Both the position numbers and the translations under genes were made by a program. This document shows, one piece after another, positions 5,827-13,500 of a stretch of 21,359 bases of DNA. The notes under the pieces were generated by a model, which was given only the letters and a program-made list of their open reading frames with translations, was not told the DNA's origin and did no database searches. This stretch comes from a virus. The stretch lies in the IMG/VR virus record IMGVR_UViG_3300017751_000297, positions 1 through 21,359 of that record; one strand, 5' to 3'. Within the stretch, counting starts at the first letter, position 1, and each line of letters begins with the position of its first letter.

Positions 5827-6289
5827 CCTGACGGCCCAAGGTTTTTTGAATCTTGACCATTACCTTTTTGACGATTGGTTTGATCAGCTTTAAAAGGAAT
5901 GGTGTTGCCAAAGCGGCTGATACACCAATCACAGATGACGCCGCAACTGTTGTTGCCTGCGGAATTGTTGGGATAGCCTCCACTACCTGCTGAATCAACG
6001 GCTTTGCCTCCTCTACTTCAACCGGCTTTGGTTGCTCAGGCTGCTTTCTTGGAAGCTTTACTTCTGGCGTAAGGGGTGATTCTGGTGGCTTTGGTTTTGA
6101 CGGTTTAACTTTTGGCGGCTTAACATCCGGCTCAAAATCCAATGGACTAAAAGCAGGCATATCAATTACCGGCACACCAATCTCAACCGTTACCGGTGGA
6201 GCATTAGGAACTGATGGTGGAGCCGCTAGCCAAGTGCGAATTTCTGGGATGTCTACGTCATTGATTTCAATGTCGTGTATTTGTGGCAC
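5771..6289 (-). CDS. Proline-rich protein with C-terminal membrane segment
   Basis: This gene encodes 172 residues from a GTG start. An acidic N-terminus leads into a long Pro/Lys/Val region (about 45-95, with VKPPKVKPSKPKPPESP and QPEQPKPVEVEEAKP), then a membrane segment (about 112-136, TTVAASSVIGVSAALATPF), then a strongly basic tail (VKKVMVKIQ and RRKLQRARRK). A rigid Pro-rich arm joined to a membrane helix recalls TonB-like spanning proteins, but the order is reversed (the membrane part is near the C-terminus) and no TonB domain is seen. Its 3' end overlaps the convergent secreted-protein gene by 56 bases. It follows the small membrane protein gene by 4 bases, so the two are probably one transcript. 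Confidence 0.72.
   Translation of the reverse strand: MPQIHDIEINDVDIPEIRTWLAAPPSVPNAPPVTVEIGVPVIDMPAFSPLDFEPDVKPPKVKPSKPKPPESPLTPEVKLPRKQPEQPKPVEVEEAKPLIQQVVEAIPTIPQATTVAASSVIGVSAALATPFLLKLIKPIVKKVMVKIQKTLGRQVKVESSWQRRKLQRARRK
5819..5847 (+). terminator. Hairpin terminator of the plus-strand secreted-protein operon
   Basis: A perfect 7-base stem (AACCTTG at 5819-5825 with CAAGGTT at 5837-5843) encloses an 11-base loop and runs into six T residues (5842-5847). This has the form of an intrinsic terminator on the plus strand. It overlaps the stop codon of the last secreted-protein gene and lies inside the 3' coding end of the convergent minus-strand gene. Confidence 0.62.
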
Positions 6290-6293
6290 TTAA

Positions 6294-6536
6294 TCAAAAT
6301 GGCGATTTCATGCCGCCTGGAATTGCTGGACCTGTTGATGTCGGCAGTTCAGGCATCACATCATCGATCTTGGTTGGCACCATTTCCATCACCAACTCAG
6401 TCAGTTCAAGCTTTAGCTCACTCATATAAAGCTTGGTCAAAGATGGAATGCGCGTATAAAGCAAGACGCCACCGACCATCATCGTCCCAGACATGACAAA
6501 CGCGGAAACCGCCAACAGGTTGCAGATCTTTTGCAC
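6294..6536 (-). CDS. Small single-span membrane protein
   Basis: This gene encodes 80 residues from a GTG start, which is supported by a GAGGT ribosome-binding site about five bases upstream. Residues 6-27 (NLLAVSAFVMSGTMMVGGVLL) form a membrane helix or uncut signal. An amphipathic helical part follows (KLYMSELKLELTELVMEMV), and the C-terminus ends in VMPELPTSTGPAIPGG. Similar small proteins with a Pro-rich ELPTxTGPA ending are, as far as I recall, common in marine cyanophages and have no known function. It lies 3 bases after the CxxC-repeat gene. Confidence 0.75.
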   Translation of the reverse strand: MQKICNLLAVSAFVMSGTMMVGGVLLYTRIPSLTKLYMSELKLELTELVMEMVPTKIDDVMPELPTSTGPAIPGGMKSPF

Positions 6537-6539
6537 GGC

Positions 6540-6746
6540 TTACCTCAAACCTCTTGGCATTGGAGTGCCAAAATTAATTGGGGGCTTGGGTTTTTGACAA
6601 AGGTTGCAACGCTTTGGCCTTTTGGGTTTTTGGCAAAGGTTGCAAACCCTGCCGCCGTTCAAACGTCTATTTTTCTTTGCCTCAGCCTCTGGCGGCAATG
6701 CCACCAACGGCAAAAGCAACGCGCCTGCAAGAAGAAGTTTGATCAT
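6540..6746 (-). CDS. Secreted small protein with tandem CNLCQKPK repeat
   Basis: This gene encodes 68 residues. The signal peptide (MIKLLLAGALLLPLVALPPEAEA) is followed by a basic mature chain of about 45 residues with two copies of a 12-residue unit beginning CNLCQKPK, ending in PPINFGTPMPRGLR. Each copy supplies one CxxC pair, so the mature protein has four Cys that could bind a metal such as zinc or form disulphides. The repeat is nearly exact at DNA level too (24 bases with one difference, 36 bases apart). I do not know a matching family. The start lies only 4 bases downstream of the T-run of the terminator of the upstream gene, and no ribosome-binding site is seen. Confidence 0.7.
   Translation of the reverse strand: MIKLLLAGALLLPLVALPPEAEAKKNRRLNGGRVCNLCQKPKRPKRCNLCQKPKPPINFGTPMPRGLR
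6586..6645. repeat. Tandem 36-base-period repeat inside the CxxC gene
   Basis: A 24-base block at 6586-6609 recurs at 6622-6645 with one difference. The period of 36 bases keeps the reading frame and encodes the repeated CNLCQKPK unit. It probably arose by local duplication, and copy number could vary between relatives. Confidence 0.85.
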
Positions 6747-6750
6747 GGTG

Positions 6751-6796
6751 GCCTAAAGAAAAAGCCCCTTCCCTGGTGTGAGGACAGGGAAGAGGC
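6751..6796 (-). terminator. Hairpin terminator after the outer-membrane-like gene
   Basis: A long stem pairs 6764-6775 with 6785-6796 (11 pairs, one C/A mismatch, 9-base loop GTGTGAGGA on the plus strand). On the minus strand the hairpin is followed directly by TTTTTCTTT (6763-6755), the form of an intrinsic terminator. It lies 25 bases beyond the stop of the barrel-like gene and ends just before the start of the next gene. Confidence 0.82.
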
Positions 6797-6821
6797 ATGT
6801 GTCTCCCTATTGGAGACTAGC

Positions 6822-7187
6822 TCAGAAGCTGTACTTCGTTCCGATTTTTAACCCATAGCCTGCGTCGATGTCTTCGTACTTAGCAAAGGACACTTCCCCG
6901 TAAGCACTCAGGTTTGACGAAACAGCAGCAGATACACCGGCCTTGCCAGAAAAGCCAACTTCAGTTTCGCCACCATCGACCCAGAGCACTGATGGGCCAA
7001 TCTGGGCGTAGAAGCCGCCGTCTTCGTAACCAATTCCGGCGTCCAACACGGAACCTGTATAGTCCGAACCGCTAAAACCAGCGTTGTACTCAGGATTCAA
7101 AAAGAACCCCTCTGCATTGACTTGGGCAGGAGATGCCAGCGCAGCAGCGCCAACGACGGCAGAACTCACAATTAATGCTTTGATCAT
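6822..7187 (-). CDS. Small outer-membrane beta-barrel-like protein
   Basis: This gene encodes 121 residues. A signal peptide of about 25 residues (MIKALIVSSAVVGAAALASP..., cut after VNA) precedes alternating polar/hydrophobic strands with Gly and aromatic residues: FFLNPEYNAGFSG, GFYAQIGPSVLWVDGG, EVGFSGKAGVSAAV, SAYGEVSFAKYED. The protein ends GLKIGTKYSF; a terminal Phe after an aromatic strand is the usual recognition signal of outer-membrane barrel proteins. At about 95 mature residues it could form six to eight short strands. Carriage of such a gene by a phage suggests alteration of the host surface, but a virion role is possible. It has its own terminator. A TTGACT at about -55 to -50 could be part of a promoter, but no good -10 box is seen. 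Confidence 0.75.
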   Translation of the reverse strand: MIKALIVSSAVVGAAALASPAQVNAEGFFLNPEYNAGFSGSDYTGSVLDAGIGYEDGGFYAQIGPSVLWVDGGETEVGFSGKAGVSAAVSSNLSAYGEVSFAKYEDIDAGYGLKIGTKYSF

Positions 7188-7258
7188 TTTTTGGAAGAGA
7201 AAACGTTTCCGTAGGTAGATTAACCGCCCCAGTCAATGGACAGTTAGGAATCTGCTCC

Positions 7259-7453
7259 TTAATTTTCATCCGTTCCAGGGAACGTTGAGAAGTGCTTTTT
7301 ATGTAATCCGGTGTATAGACCACGCTTTGGATGGTCTGGCTTGTCGCGGCCTTCCAGCAGGTAAAGCATCGTGATCCAGGAATTTCTATTATTCATTGCA
7401 GTTAAATCCTCTGCTCCTGGCTTGCAGGGGATCATTGGGTCAGGTCTTTGCAT
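7259..7453 (-). CDS. Small hypothetical protein
   Basis: This gene encodes 64 residues. It starts on the last base of the preceding stop codon (TGATG), so it is probably translated by re-initiation. The part from residue 20 (MNNRNSWITMLYLLEGRDKP, then HPKRGLYTGLHKK) looks the most protein-like and could be the true start. It is basic and polar, with no signal or membrane segment. I do not know its function. A same-strand overlapping frame at 7090-7323 is treated as a shadow. Confidence 0.6.
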   Translation of the reverse strand: MQRPDPMIPCKPGAEDLTAMNNRNSWITMLYLLEGRDKPDHPKRGLYTGLHKKHFSTFPGTDEN

Positions 7454-7779
7454 CAGGCGGACCAGGGCAATCCAGCACCTACGGTTGGGGTGCGTTTTTC
7501 TGTGAGCTGATTATCCAAAGCAGTTTGGATTTCAGTGACCTTTTCATCACCGCCAAGTGCAGCCTGCAGCCAAGAAATGCAATCTGCCTCGCTCACGCTG
7601 TCATACGCAATCATCGTTTCAGCTTCAGGGGCTTCAAGGCCGATCGAGCCATACGCACCAGCGGAATACACTTCGTCTTCAGTTACTGCTGTGACGGTGT
7701 AGTGGAGCGTGGTGATGACGCCATCAGCCAAAGTGCGATCGCACTGACCGACTTTCCAGGTGTAAGTGTTTGCCATCAA
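7453..7779 (-). CDS. Small phage protein, DUF7936-like
   Basis: This gene encodes 108 residues. The pattern begins MANTYTWKVGQCDRTLADG, continues with HYTVTAVTEDE, AYGSIGLEAPE and ISWLQAALGGDEKVTEIQTAL, and ends TPTVGAGLPW. This matches, from memory, a widespread small phage family (DUF7936) whose members often lie next to tail fibre genes and have a beta-sheet N-terminal half and a helical C-terminal half. Its role is not known to me. An ATG one codon later (second Met) is an equally good start. It follows the fibre gene by 60 bases that contain a GC-rich hairpin. Confidence 0.75.
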   Translation of the reverse strand: MMANTYTWKVGQCDRTLADGVITTLHYTVTAVTEDEVYSAGAYGSIGLEAPEAETMIAYDSVSEADCISWLQAALGGDEKVTEIQTALDNQLTEKRTPTVGAGLPWSA

Positions 7780-7809
7780 AAAGAAGCAATAGGGTCAGTG
7801 TAACTTGAG

Positions 7810-7831
7810 CGCCCCACGTTGCCATGGGGCG
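7810..7831. other. GC-rich hairpin between fibre gene and next gene
   Basis: A perfect 7-base stem (CGCCCCA at 7810-7816 with TGGGGCG at 7825-7831) encloses an 8-base loop in the 60-base gap after the fibre gene. There is no T-run on either strand, so this is at best a weak terminator or an mRNA-protecting 3' structure. Confidence 0.45.
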
Positions 7832-7839
7832 GTTGCTGA

Positions 7840-9396
7840 TCAACAAGCCATCAATACGCAAGGCACGCAATAGCTGCTGTCTGAATATGTTTCTGACACC
7901 GTGGTGCTAGTCACCTTTGCAATTGTGTTGGAACGAACGATGTCATCGTCTTGAGGCTTGGCCGTTCCATCACCAGCAGACATCAATAGATCTCCACGAG
8001 CAACTGTTGTGCCTTGTGCAATACGAATAACAAAGTCACCCGTCATCGCGCAATAGAAGTCGTTGACGTAGGTGTCGTCGTCATCGTCCCAAGCTTGGAA
8101 CACACCAGAGACGTTCTTATCGCCTTCGACATCGCTCACCTGCATACGGTTCAGTTGTTCGTTATCTTCTTCGCCCCACTCACACATTTCATCAAGGTTA
8201 CTTAATACAGAGCCGCGTAAGATTTCTGTGCGTGCTGCACCACTTTCAAGTTGTGACCAGCGTGAAAGGTGAGCGCCGTTGTATGAAACAGTGGTGCCAG
8301 ATACAGAAATAGTACCCTCGTTGCTATCGTCTTGATAGAAGGCGGCAAGTGTTCCGTCATTGCCTAACCTGTTGACATTGAGTACTACTCCGGTGTTTCT
8401 TGTAAAATTCACCCTACCACTAGCAAAAAACGTATGACCTGTAGTTCCTAAACCAGTAACAGTTTTCCCCACCATCAGATTGCCCGAGCTGTCAATACGC
8501 ATTGCCTCACGTTTTGTGTTGCTGCCTTCAACAACAAAAGCCATCTCATTGGAACCATTACCTGTCCGAATAGCAGCAATCCGTGCGATGGACTGATTAC
8601 TATTTGCAGTGTCGAATACTAACTGGCTAAAGCTATTATTTGAATTATCATGATTGGTAATAGACAAACTAGCTGTTCCAGACCTTTGAGCGCCGTCATC
8701 AGAAGAATCAAATGCAGTGCTGGAATTATGTAGGATTTCAAACTTCGCTGATGGCGACGATGTTCCAATTCCGACTAGACCAGCTGAGCTAATGCTGACT
8801 CTTTCAGTTGTATCTGAAGATATACTTAGGCCACTGGCATTATTAGCAGCATTGCCTGCCAGCTGCTGAAATTTCCATCCAACATTGCTAAGATCTCCAA
8901 CAGCTCCAGTGGTATCGGTAAGTCTTATGGAACCGCTATTTTGCCCAGCAATTTGCAACCCTTCACTAGGATTTTGGATTCCTATACCCACGCTTCCTGT
9001 ACTGGTTATTCTTAATCTCTCTGTAGCGTTGGTAGAGAGCTGCATATAGTCCCCATTATGGTCATAAACGACCTGTCCTCGCAGTTCCGCGTCGCCTGAT
9101 TCGCCATCAGAAAAATAAACTGACCCCTGACCTGCCGTTCCGCAGCGAATTGTTATCCCGCAGTTATTAGTAGTGCTTGCATCATTATTAACTGTCAAAT
9201 TATCCGCACGTGACTGACCTACAACCGTCGTTCCAATGGCAATCGCAGGAGTGCCTTTAAAGAAATCTCCAAACGTCATCTTCTTGTTTTTATCTACCGC
9301 AGCAGCCTCACTAACGTCAACAAGCGTCAGCAAATCGCCCGTTGCCTGACTGCCTGCAGCCAGTGCGTTCAATTCAGTAATTTTGAGGTCGGCCAT
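7840..9396 (-). CDS. Tail fibre protein with repeated beta modules
   Basis: This gene encodes 518 residues. A short N-terminal attachment part (about 1-45, DLKITELNALAAGSQATGD) leads into a shaft with three copies of a fibre unit: ERLRITSTGSVGIGI at about 127-140, ERVSISSAGLVGIGT at about 198-212 and EAMRIDSSGNLMVGK at about 297-311. Such units occur in phage fibres and build trimeric beta structures. The last 150 residues (from about 368, VSYNGAHLSRWSQ, WGEEDNEQLNRMQVSDVEGDKN, QAWDDDDDTY, GDGTAKPQDDD) form a compact domain that I remember from many marine phage fibres. It may be an intramolecular chaperone (peptidase G2-like), but I cannot identify catalytic residues. Three Cys lie in the last nine residues. 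It starts 5 bases after the collar-fibre stop. It probably contacts the host receptor. Confidence 0.85.
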   Translation of the reverse strand: MADLKITELNALAAGSQATGDLLTLVDVSEAAAVDKNKKMTFGDFFKGTPAIAIGTTVVGQSRADNLTVNNDASTTNNCGITIRCGTAGQGSVYFSDGESGDAELRGQVVYDHNGDYMQLSTNATERLRITSTGSVGIGIQNPSEGLQIAGQNSGSIRLTDTTGAVGDLSNVGWKFQQLAGNAANNASGLSISSDTTERVSISSAGLVGIGTSSPSAKFEILHNSSTAFDSSDDGAQRSGTASLSITNHDNSNNSFSQLVFDTANSNQSIARIAAIRTGNGSNEMAFVVEGSNTKREAMRIDSSGNLMVGKTVTGLGTTGHTFFASGRVNFTRNTGVVLNVNRLGNDGTLAAFYQDDSNEGTISVSGTTVSYNGAHLSRWSQLESGAARTEILRGSVLSNLDEMCEWGEEDNEQLNRMQVSDVEGDKNVSGVFQAWDDDDDTYVNDFYCAMTGDFVIRIAQGTTVARGDLLMSAGDGTAKPQDDDIVRSNTIAKVTSTTVSETYSDSSYCVPCVLMAC

Positions 9397-9401
9397 GGTA
9401 G

Positions 9402-10520
9402 TTAAGTCTTGATGACGTACATCATTGCAATATTACGCGGCTTTGCCTCATTGCCGCCCTGGTTGGAAATACTGACTGACGTTGAGACCGAAATGCCAGT
9501 TGTAGCGGTTTCCATGCCACCACTTATAGTTCCATTGTGACGACCGCCAGGTGGTAGATCACCAGCAAGGGCTGGATCCCCACTACCGTTAAGGGTGTGT
9601 AAATGGCCAGGGTCAGTAACGGTCGAAGTTGCCGACGCTGTGTGATTGTGCTGTTTGTTGCTGTCGCTCTGTGACGTAGCAAAGTTGCGGTTGTTATCTA
9701 CGCCGCGACCATCGTCCCAACCACGAACAAATTCACCACGTAAATCTGGAACGTTGAACGTGCTGCTGCCATTGCCTGCACCCCATGTCGTTCCAATAAT
9801 CGCGAACAAGGCAGCGTAAGTTGTTCTGTTGCGTGCCGAACCATCACATTTCAAATATCCCGATGGCGCAGTAGTCGTTGCCATTAGGTGAACTGAACCA
9901 GCTGGCACAGCCGATGGCACAGCAGCAAAACTTAAATTACCGCTGCCATCTGACTGCAATACATCATTTGCATTGCCGCTATCGCTTGGCAGAGTCAGCG
10001 TGATGTCGTTGCTTAAATTTGATGGGGCGCGAATCGCAACAAAGTTGCTATTGCTGGTGTCGCGCAGCCTTAGTGCTTTGCGATCCCGAATCGTAATGCC
10101 GTTGCCATCAACGTGAGCACGCCGCGTCCCGGCAGTAACAAAGCTGAAATCGTTTGCGTTGTTGCTGTATAACCCTGTGTTGCCGTCTCCGGTAAACCTG
10201 ATCGACAGACTGCTGACCGTTCCAGCAGGTACGTTGACGTTGCCCGTAAAAGCTGGACTAGCAATCTTCGCCAGCCCAAGGTTGGTTTCGTTTAGAGAAC
10301 CAATGGTGATGAACGATGTATTAGTGCTGTTTCTGATCTTCAACTCATTACTGCTTTCATCTGCCCAAATCATCCGGGCAACAGAATTGGCAGCGGTGGG
10401 TGTAGACGAACTCGCATTCAGGCTGTAAATCGCAGCCATATTGGAATTAATATCCGCCCGGACGTTCGCTCCAGCGTCATTCTGGATCGGAGTGGATTTT
10501 GTCTCGTTTACAAAGGACAT
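9402..10520 (-). CDS. Tail fibre with phage tail-collar domain
   Basis: This gene encodes 372 residues. The N-terminal half is a fibre shaft (IRFTGDGNTGLYSNN, IRDRKALRLRDTSNSNFVAI, TLTLPSDSGNANDVLQSDGS). Residues about 206-265 are a clear tail-collar domain (AVPAGSVHLMATTTAPSGYL, GTTWGAGNGSSTFNVPDLRG). The tip continues EFVRGWDDGRGVD and ends GGNEAKPRNIAMMYVIKT, the usual ending of short-fibre proteins. Two HxH pairs (HNH at 291-293 and HLH at 307-309) resemble the metal-binding histidine motifs of T4-type fibre tips, where they lie along the trimer axis. The gene starts on the stop codon of J (TGATG), so it is coupled to it, and is followed by the second fibre. The role is adsorption; the receptor is unknown. 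Confidence 0.93.
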   Translation of the reverse strand: MSFVNETKSTPIQNDAGANVRADINSNMAAIYSLNASSSTPTAANSVARMIWADESSNELKIRNSTNTSFITIGSLNETNLGLAKIASPAFTGNVNVPAGTVSSLSIRFTGDGNTGLYSNNANDFSFVTAGTRRAHVDGNGITIRDRKALRLRDTSNSNFVAIRAPSNLSNDITLTLPSDSGNANDVLQSDGSGNLSFAAVPSAVPAGSVHLMATTTAPSGYLKCDGSARNRTTYAALFAIIGTTWGAGNGSSTFNVPDLRGEFVRGWDDGRGVDNNRNFATSQSDSNKQHNHTASATSTVTDPGHLHTLNGSGDPALAGDLPPGGRHNGTISGGMETATTGISVSTSVSISNQGGNEAKPRNIAMMYVIKT

Positions 10521-13500
10521 CAGCCAATTCCGTAACCAACGGCAGTCCAGTTCACCACTTTGGCGAGCCGGCTATTACTGGAATTGTAGACCGACACGTC
10601 GAATCCGGTAGCAGAAGAATTGCTGATGACGTAATAATCACCTGATGCGTTAGTCGTGAAAACAATGCCAACAGACGGGGCAACGTAAAACTTGTTGCCG
10701 GTGCCGTAAGCCACCGACACGTTTGCGCTAGCACTGGTCGTCACCGATCCAGTTACTGAACGCCTTGGCATTGCAGCTTGAATACGCAGCTGATCGACAG
10801 CAATTTGCTCTTGCGAACTTCCAGTGCTGAACTCTGCCTTGACTTGGTAGCCACGAGCCTTGAACTCTGCATTGTTGAAAGGACGCCAACTTGTAAACGT
10901 GGGGGAGCCTGCTGGATCGTCCTGCGTTGTGCGGATATACAACTCAACGTCACAATTATCTGGCTCACCACCATCAAAGTCGATCATCGAGTCGAAATCG
11001 GGCACATCATCAATGCGTTCGCCATACGGGTAAAAGGCACGAGCCCGAACAGTGCTGTTCAGTCTGATGCTAAAAACATCGCTCAATACAAACGTATTCC
11101 CACCGTTAAAGACATATGTCCCTGATGTATGCAACTTGTTGTTGCCCTGTTGCAAAAGTAGGCTGTCATCTTCGAGCGCCAACGCAGAGTTACTATCTTC
11201 TGAGATAAAAAGACCATTAGTGAACCCCTCGTCGCCGCTTGCGGCCAGCTCTAACTCATTGTTTACGGTGTCAACCGTTAAATTAGTCTTGGTGCCAGCA
11301 AATGACGGATCTTCTGTAGAACTCAAAGCCCCAACAACTTCAACGCTGTCCAGATCAGCTTTCGTAAATTCGATTAATGCTGCGACCAAGCTTTCGCGGC
11401 CACCAGAATCAACAAACTTGGCACTGTACGTGCCAGATTTAAGGTCCGCGTATGCTTCAGTCGCAGAACCTGAAAGCCGCTTAGAAATGCTGGTTGATTT
11501 CTGCCACGTAACCCCACTCAAATCGGGCGAATGACGAAGGCGGACATAGCCACCAACACGAACATCTAAATCAGTAGATTGCGTCCAAGTCAAACGCGCT
11601 TGTCCGTTGACCGGAATCATGCTGAAGTCAGCTACATTTGCTGGTGCAGCAGTTTTTCCTTCCAGTTGGAAATCTGCAGACGTAATTTGACTGCCTTTAC
11701 CCAAGGAATTTTTCGCTTGAATCTGAACATACAGACGCCCTGCACGCAGCCTCCGCAGCGTTACTGAAGGCGAAGCCGTCATCAGGGCTTCCCAATTGTC
11801 ATCGTCAATTCGATACTGAACACGAAAATCGTTGAGATTAGCGCGATCGTGTTTCCAGCTAACTAACGCACCAACAAGCACACTGTTAGATTGTTGATAC
11901 AAAAATTCTTCAAAGCTAATGCTATCAACCGGATCAGGAATTATAGACAGGTCGCTAATGTCTCGGTCGGTTAACTCGTTATCAGTCTCAACTGCGTCAT
12001 AAATCGTGCTGTTATAGGCAACAGCACTAACGCCATAAATACCCTCTCCAGATTCAACTACAGATACAACCCGAAACTGTTGGGACTGAATATCGTCGTT
12101 CTGGAATAAGAATACTGATCCAACAGCAGGTTTTTCACTAAATGCACTAGTAACGTCAATCTCTGCCCCATCAGGAATTAAATCGCCTTGCAATGCGTAA
12201 TCGTTACCGTCCTCAAGCAATAAAACATCCCCGTTTTCAAGGTGAAAATCTCCGACAGAATCAGTCTCTTGACCTCCCACAACCGTGATGCCACCAACAG
12301 GAACATCTCTTTGCTCAACTAATCCAGTCGGTAAAATTACTGACAGCTTCGGATTATTAGCAGCTGCCAATGATGTAACCAGATTATCAGCACTGTCTGT
12401 TGTAATTTTTGTTTTAGTTGCATGAATAACGCGACCAGAGCGACGCACTCCAGCGCGAACAGGATCAGCAATATCAATGACCATGCCAGGCCGCAAAACA
12501 ATGCCGCTTTCAATTGCAACGCTGAACTGAATCGTTTCGGTAAGGTTTTGTTCGCTTAATAGAGTCCATTTGCCAATTCGATGCGCCTGCCCTTGGCTAT
12601 AACAACCAATCGCCTTGATGTCTTTTTTAATAATGCCGTACTTGGCAACCGCATCATGGTCCTCAACGTATTCATACTCAATATCTCCACGGGTGTCATA
12701 TGACTGCCAAGCCACAACAACTACGGTATGCCGTGCTTTCTGGGACGTACCTTGATATTGAAAAAGACCGTCAACAACATTGCTAGGACCAAGCAGGTAC
12801 TGCGGGTCAGATGGCTTGTCTTGCAGCAGCTGTAACGTTCCAGCGCCGTAATACGCAATGCCACGGAAGATGGCCGTCATCTGCTGGATAACGTTATAAA
12901 CCTCATCCCTGCTATTAATCAGCATGTTGAGGCTGAAACGTGGCTCTTGATCGCCCGCTCCATCATCAACAAGTTCATTGCAATACTGACTAATTGCAAA
13001 AAAGTCGTATTTATCAAGCGTTGACTCTGGAACGCCTGCGCCATAACGCTCACTAATCAGCAAGTCGTATAAACACCAAGCCGGATCGTTTGTCCATGTC
13101 GCAGCTTGAAACGTGCCGTCCCAGATGCCGGAATATGTCAACCGGCCAAGATGCGTAGTGGTGTCTACCGTCGCATTACTTGGAATCTTGACCTTGATTC
13201 CACGGATCAAATATTTACGAGTTGGAATGCTACTGAACTGGCTCGAATCAAACCGCAGGCCAACTAATGCTGAGTTTGGATAGCGAAATTTCTCATCAAT
13301 AATCTCAGTAAAGCTTTGAAAAATTGTTGTGCTAGACCGTTTCTGAGTTGTTTCGTCGGCACTTACCCGCACCATCCGCACATCAACAGGGAAATCCCCA
13401 GTTAGGCTGACTAAATAATCTCGTTGATAAAGGCTGCTGCTCTTGCCTCTGATTGTGTCAGTAATAACGTCGTTATATCCGCCGTTGTTGTATTGAATCT

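Noticed and set aside
7090-7323. A 77-codon minus-strand frame overlapping the barrel-like gene start
   Set aside because: It overlaps two better-supported genes, and its residues (many Cys, Arg, Ser) look like an out-of-phase reading of the signal peptide.
7732-7745. A 14-base perfect palindrome containing GCGATCGC, the HIP1 word of many cyanobacteria
   Set aside because: I saw only one copy in the window and it lies in coding sequence. HIP1 enrichment needs many copies, and marine picocyanobacteria are not known for it, so it says little about host or function.
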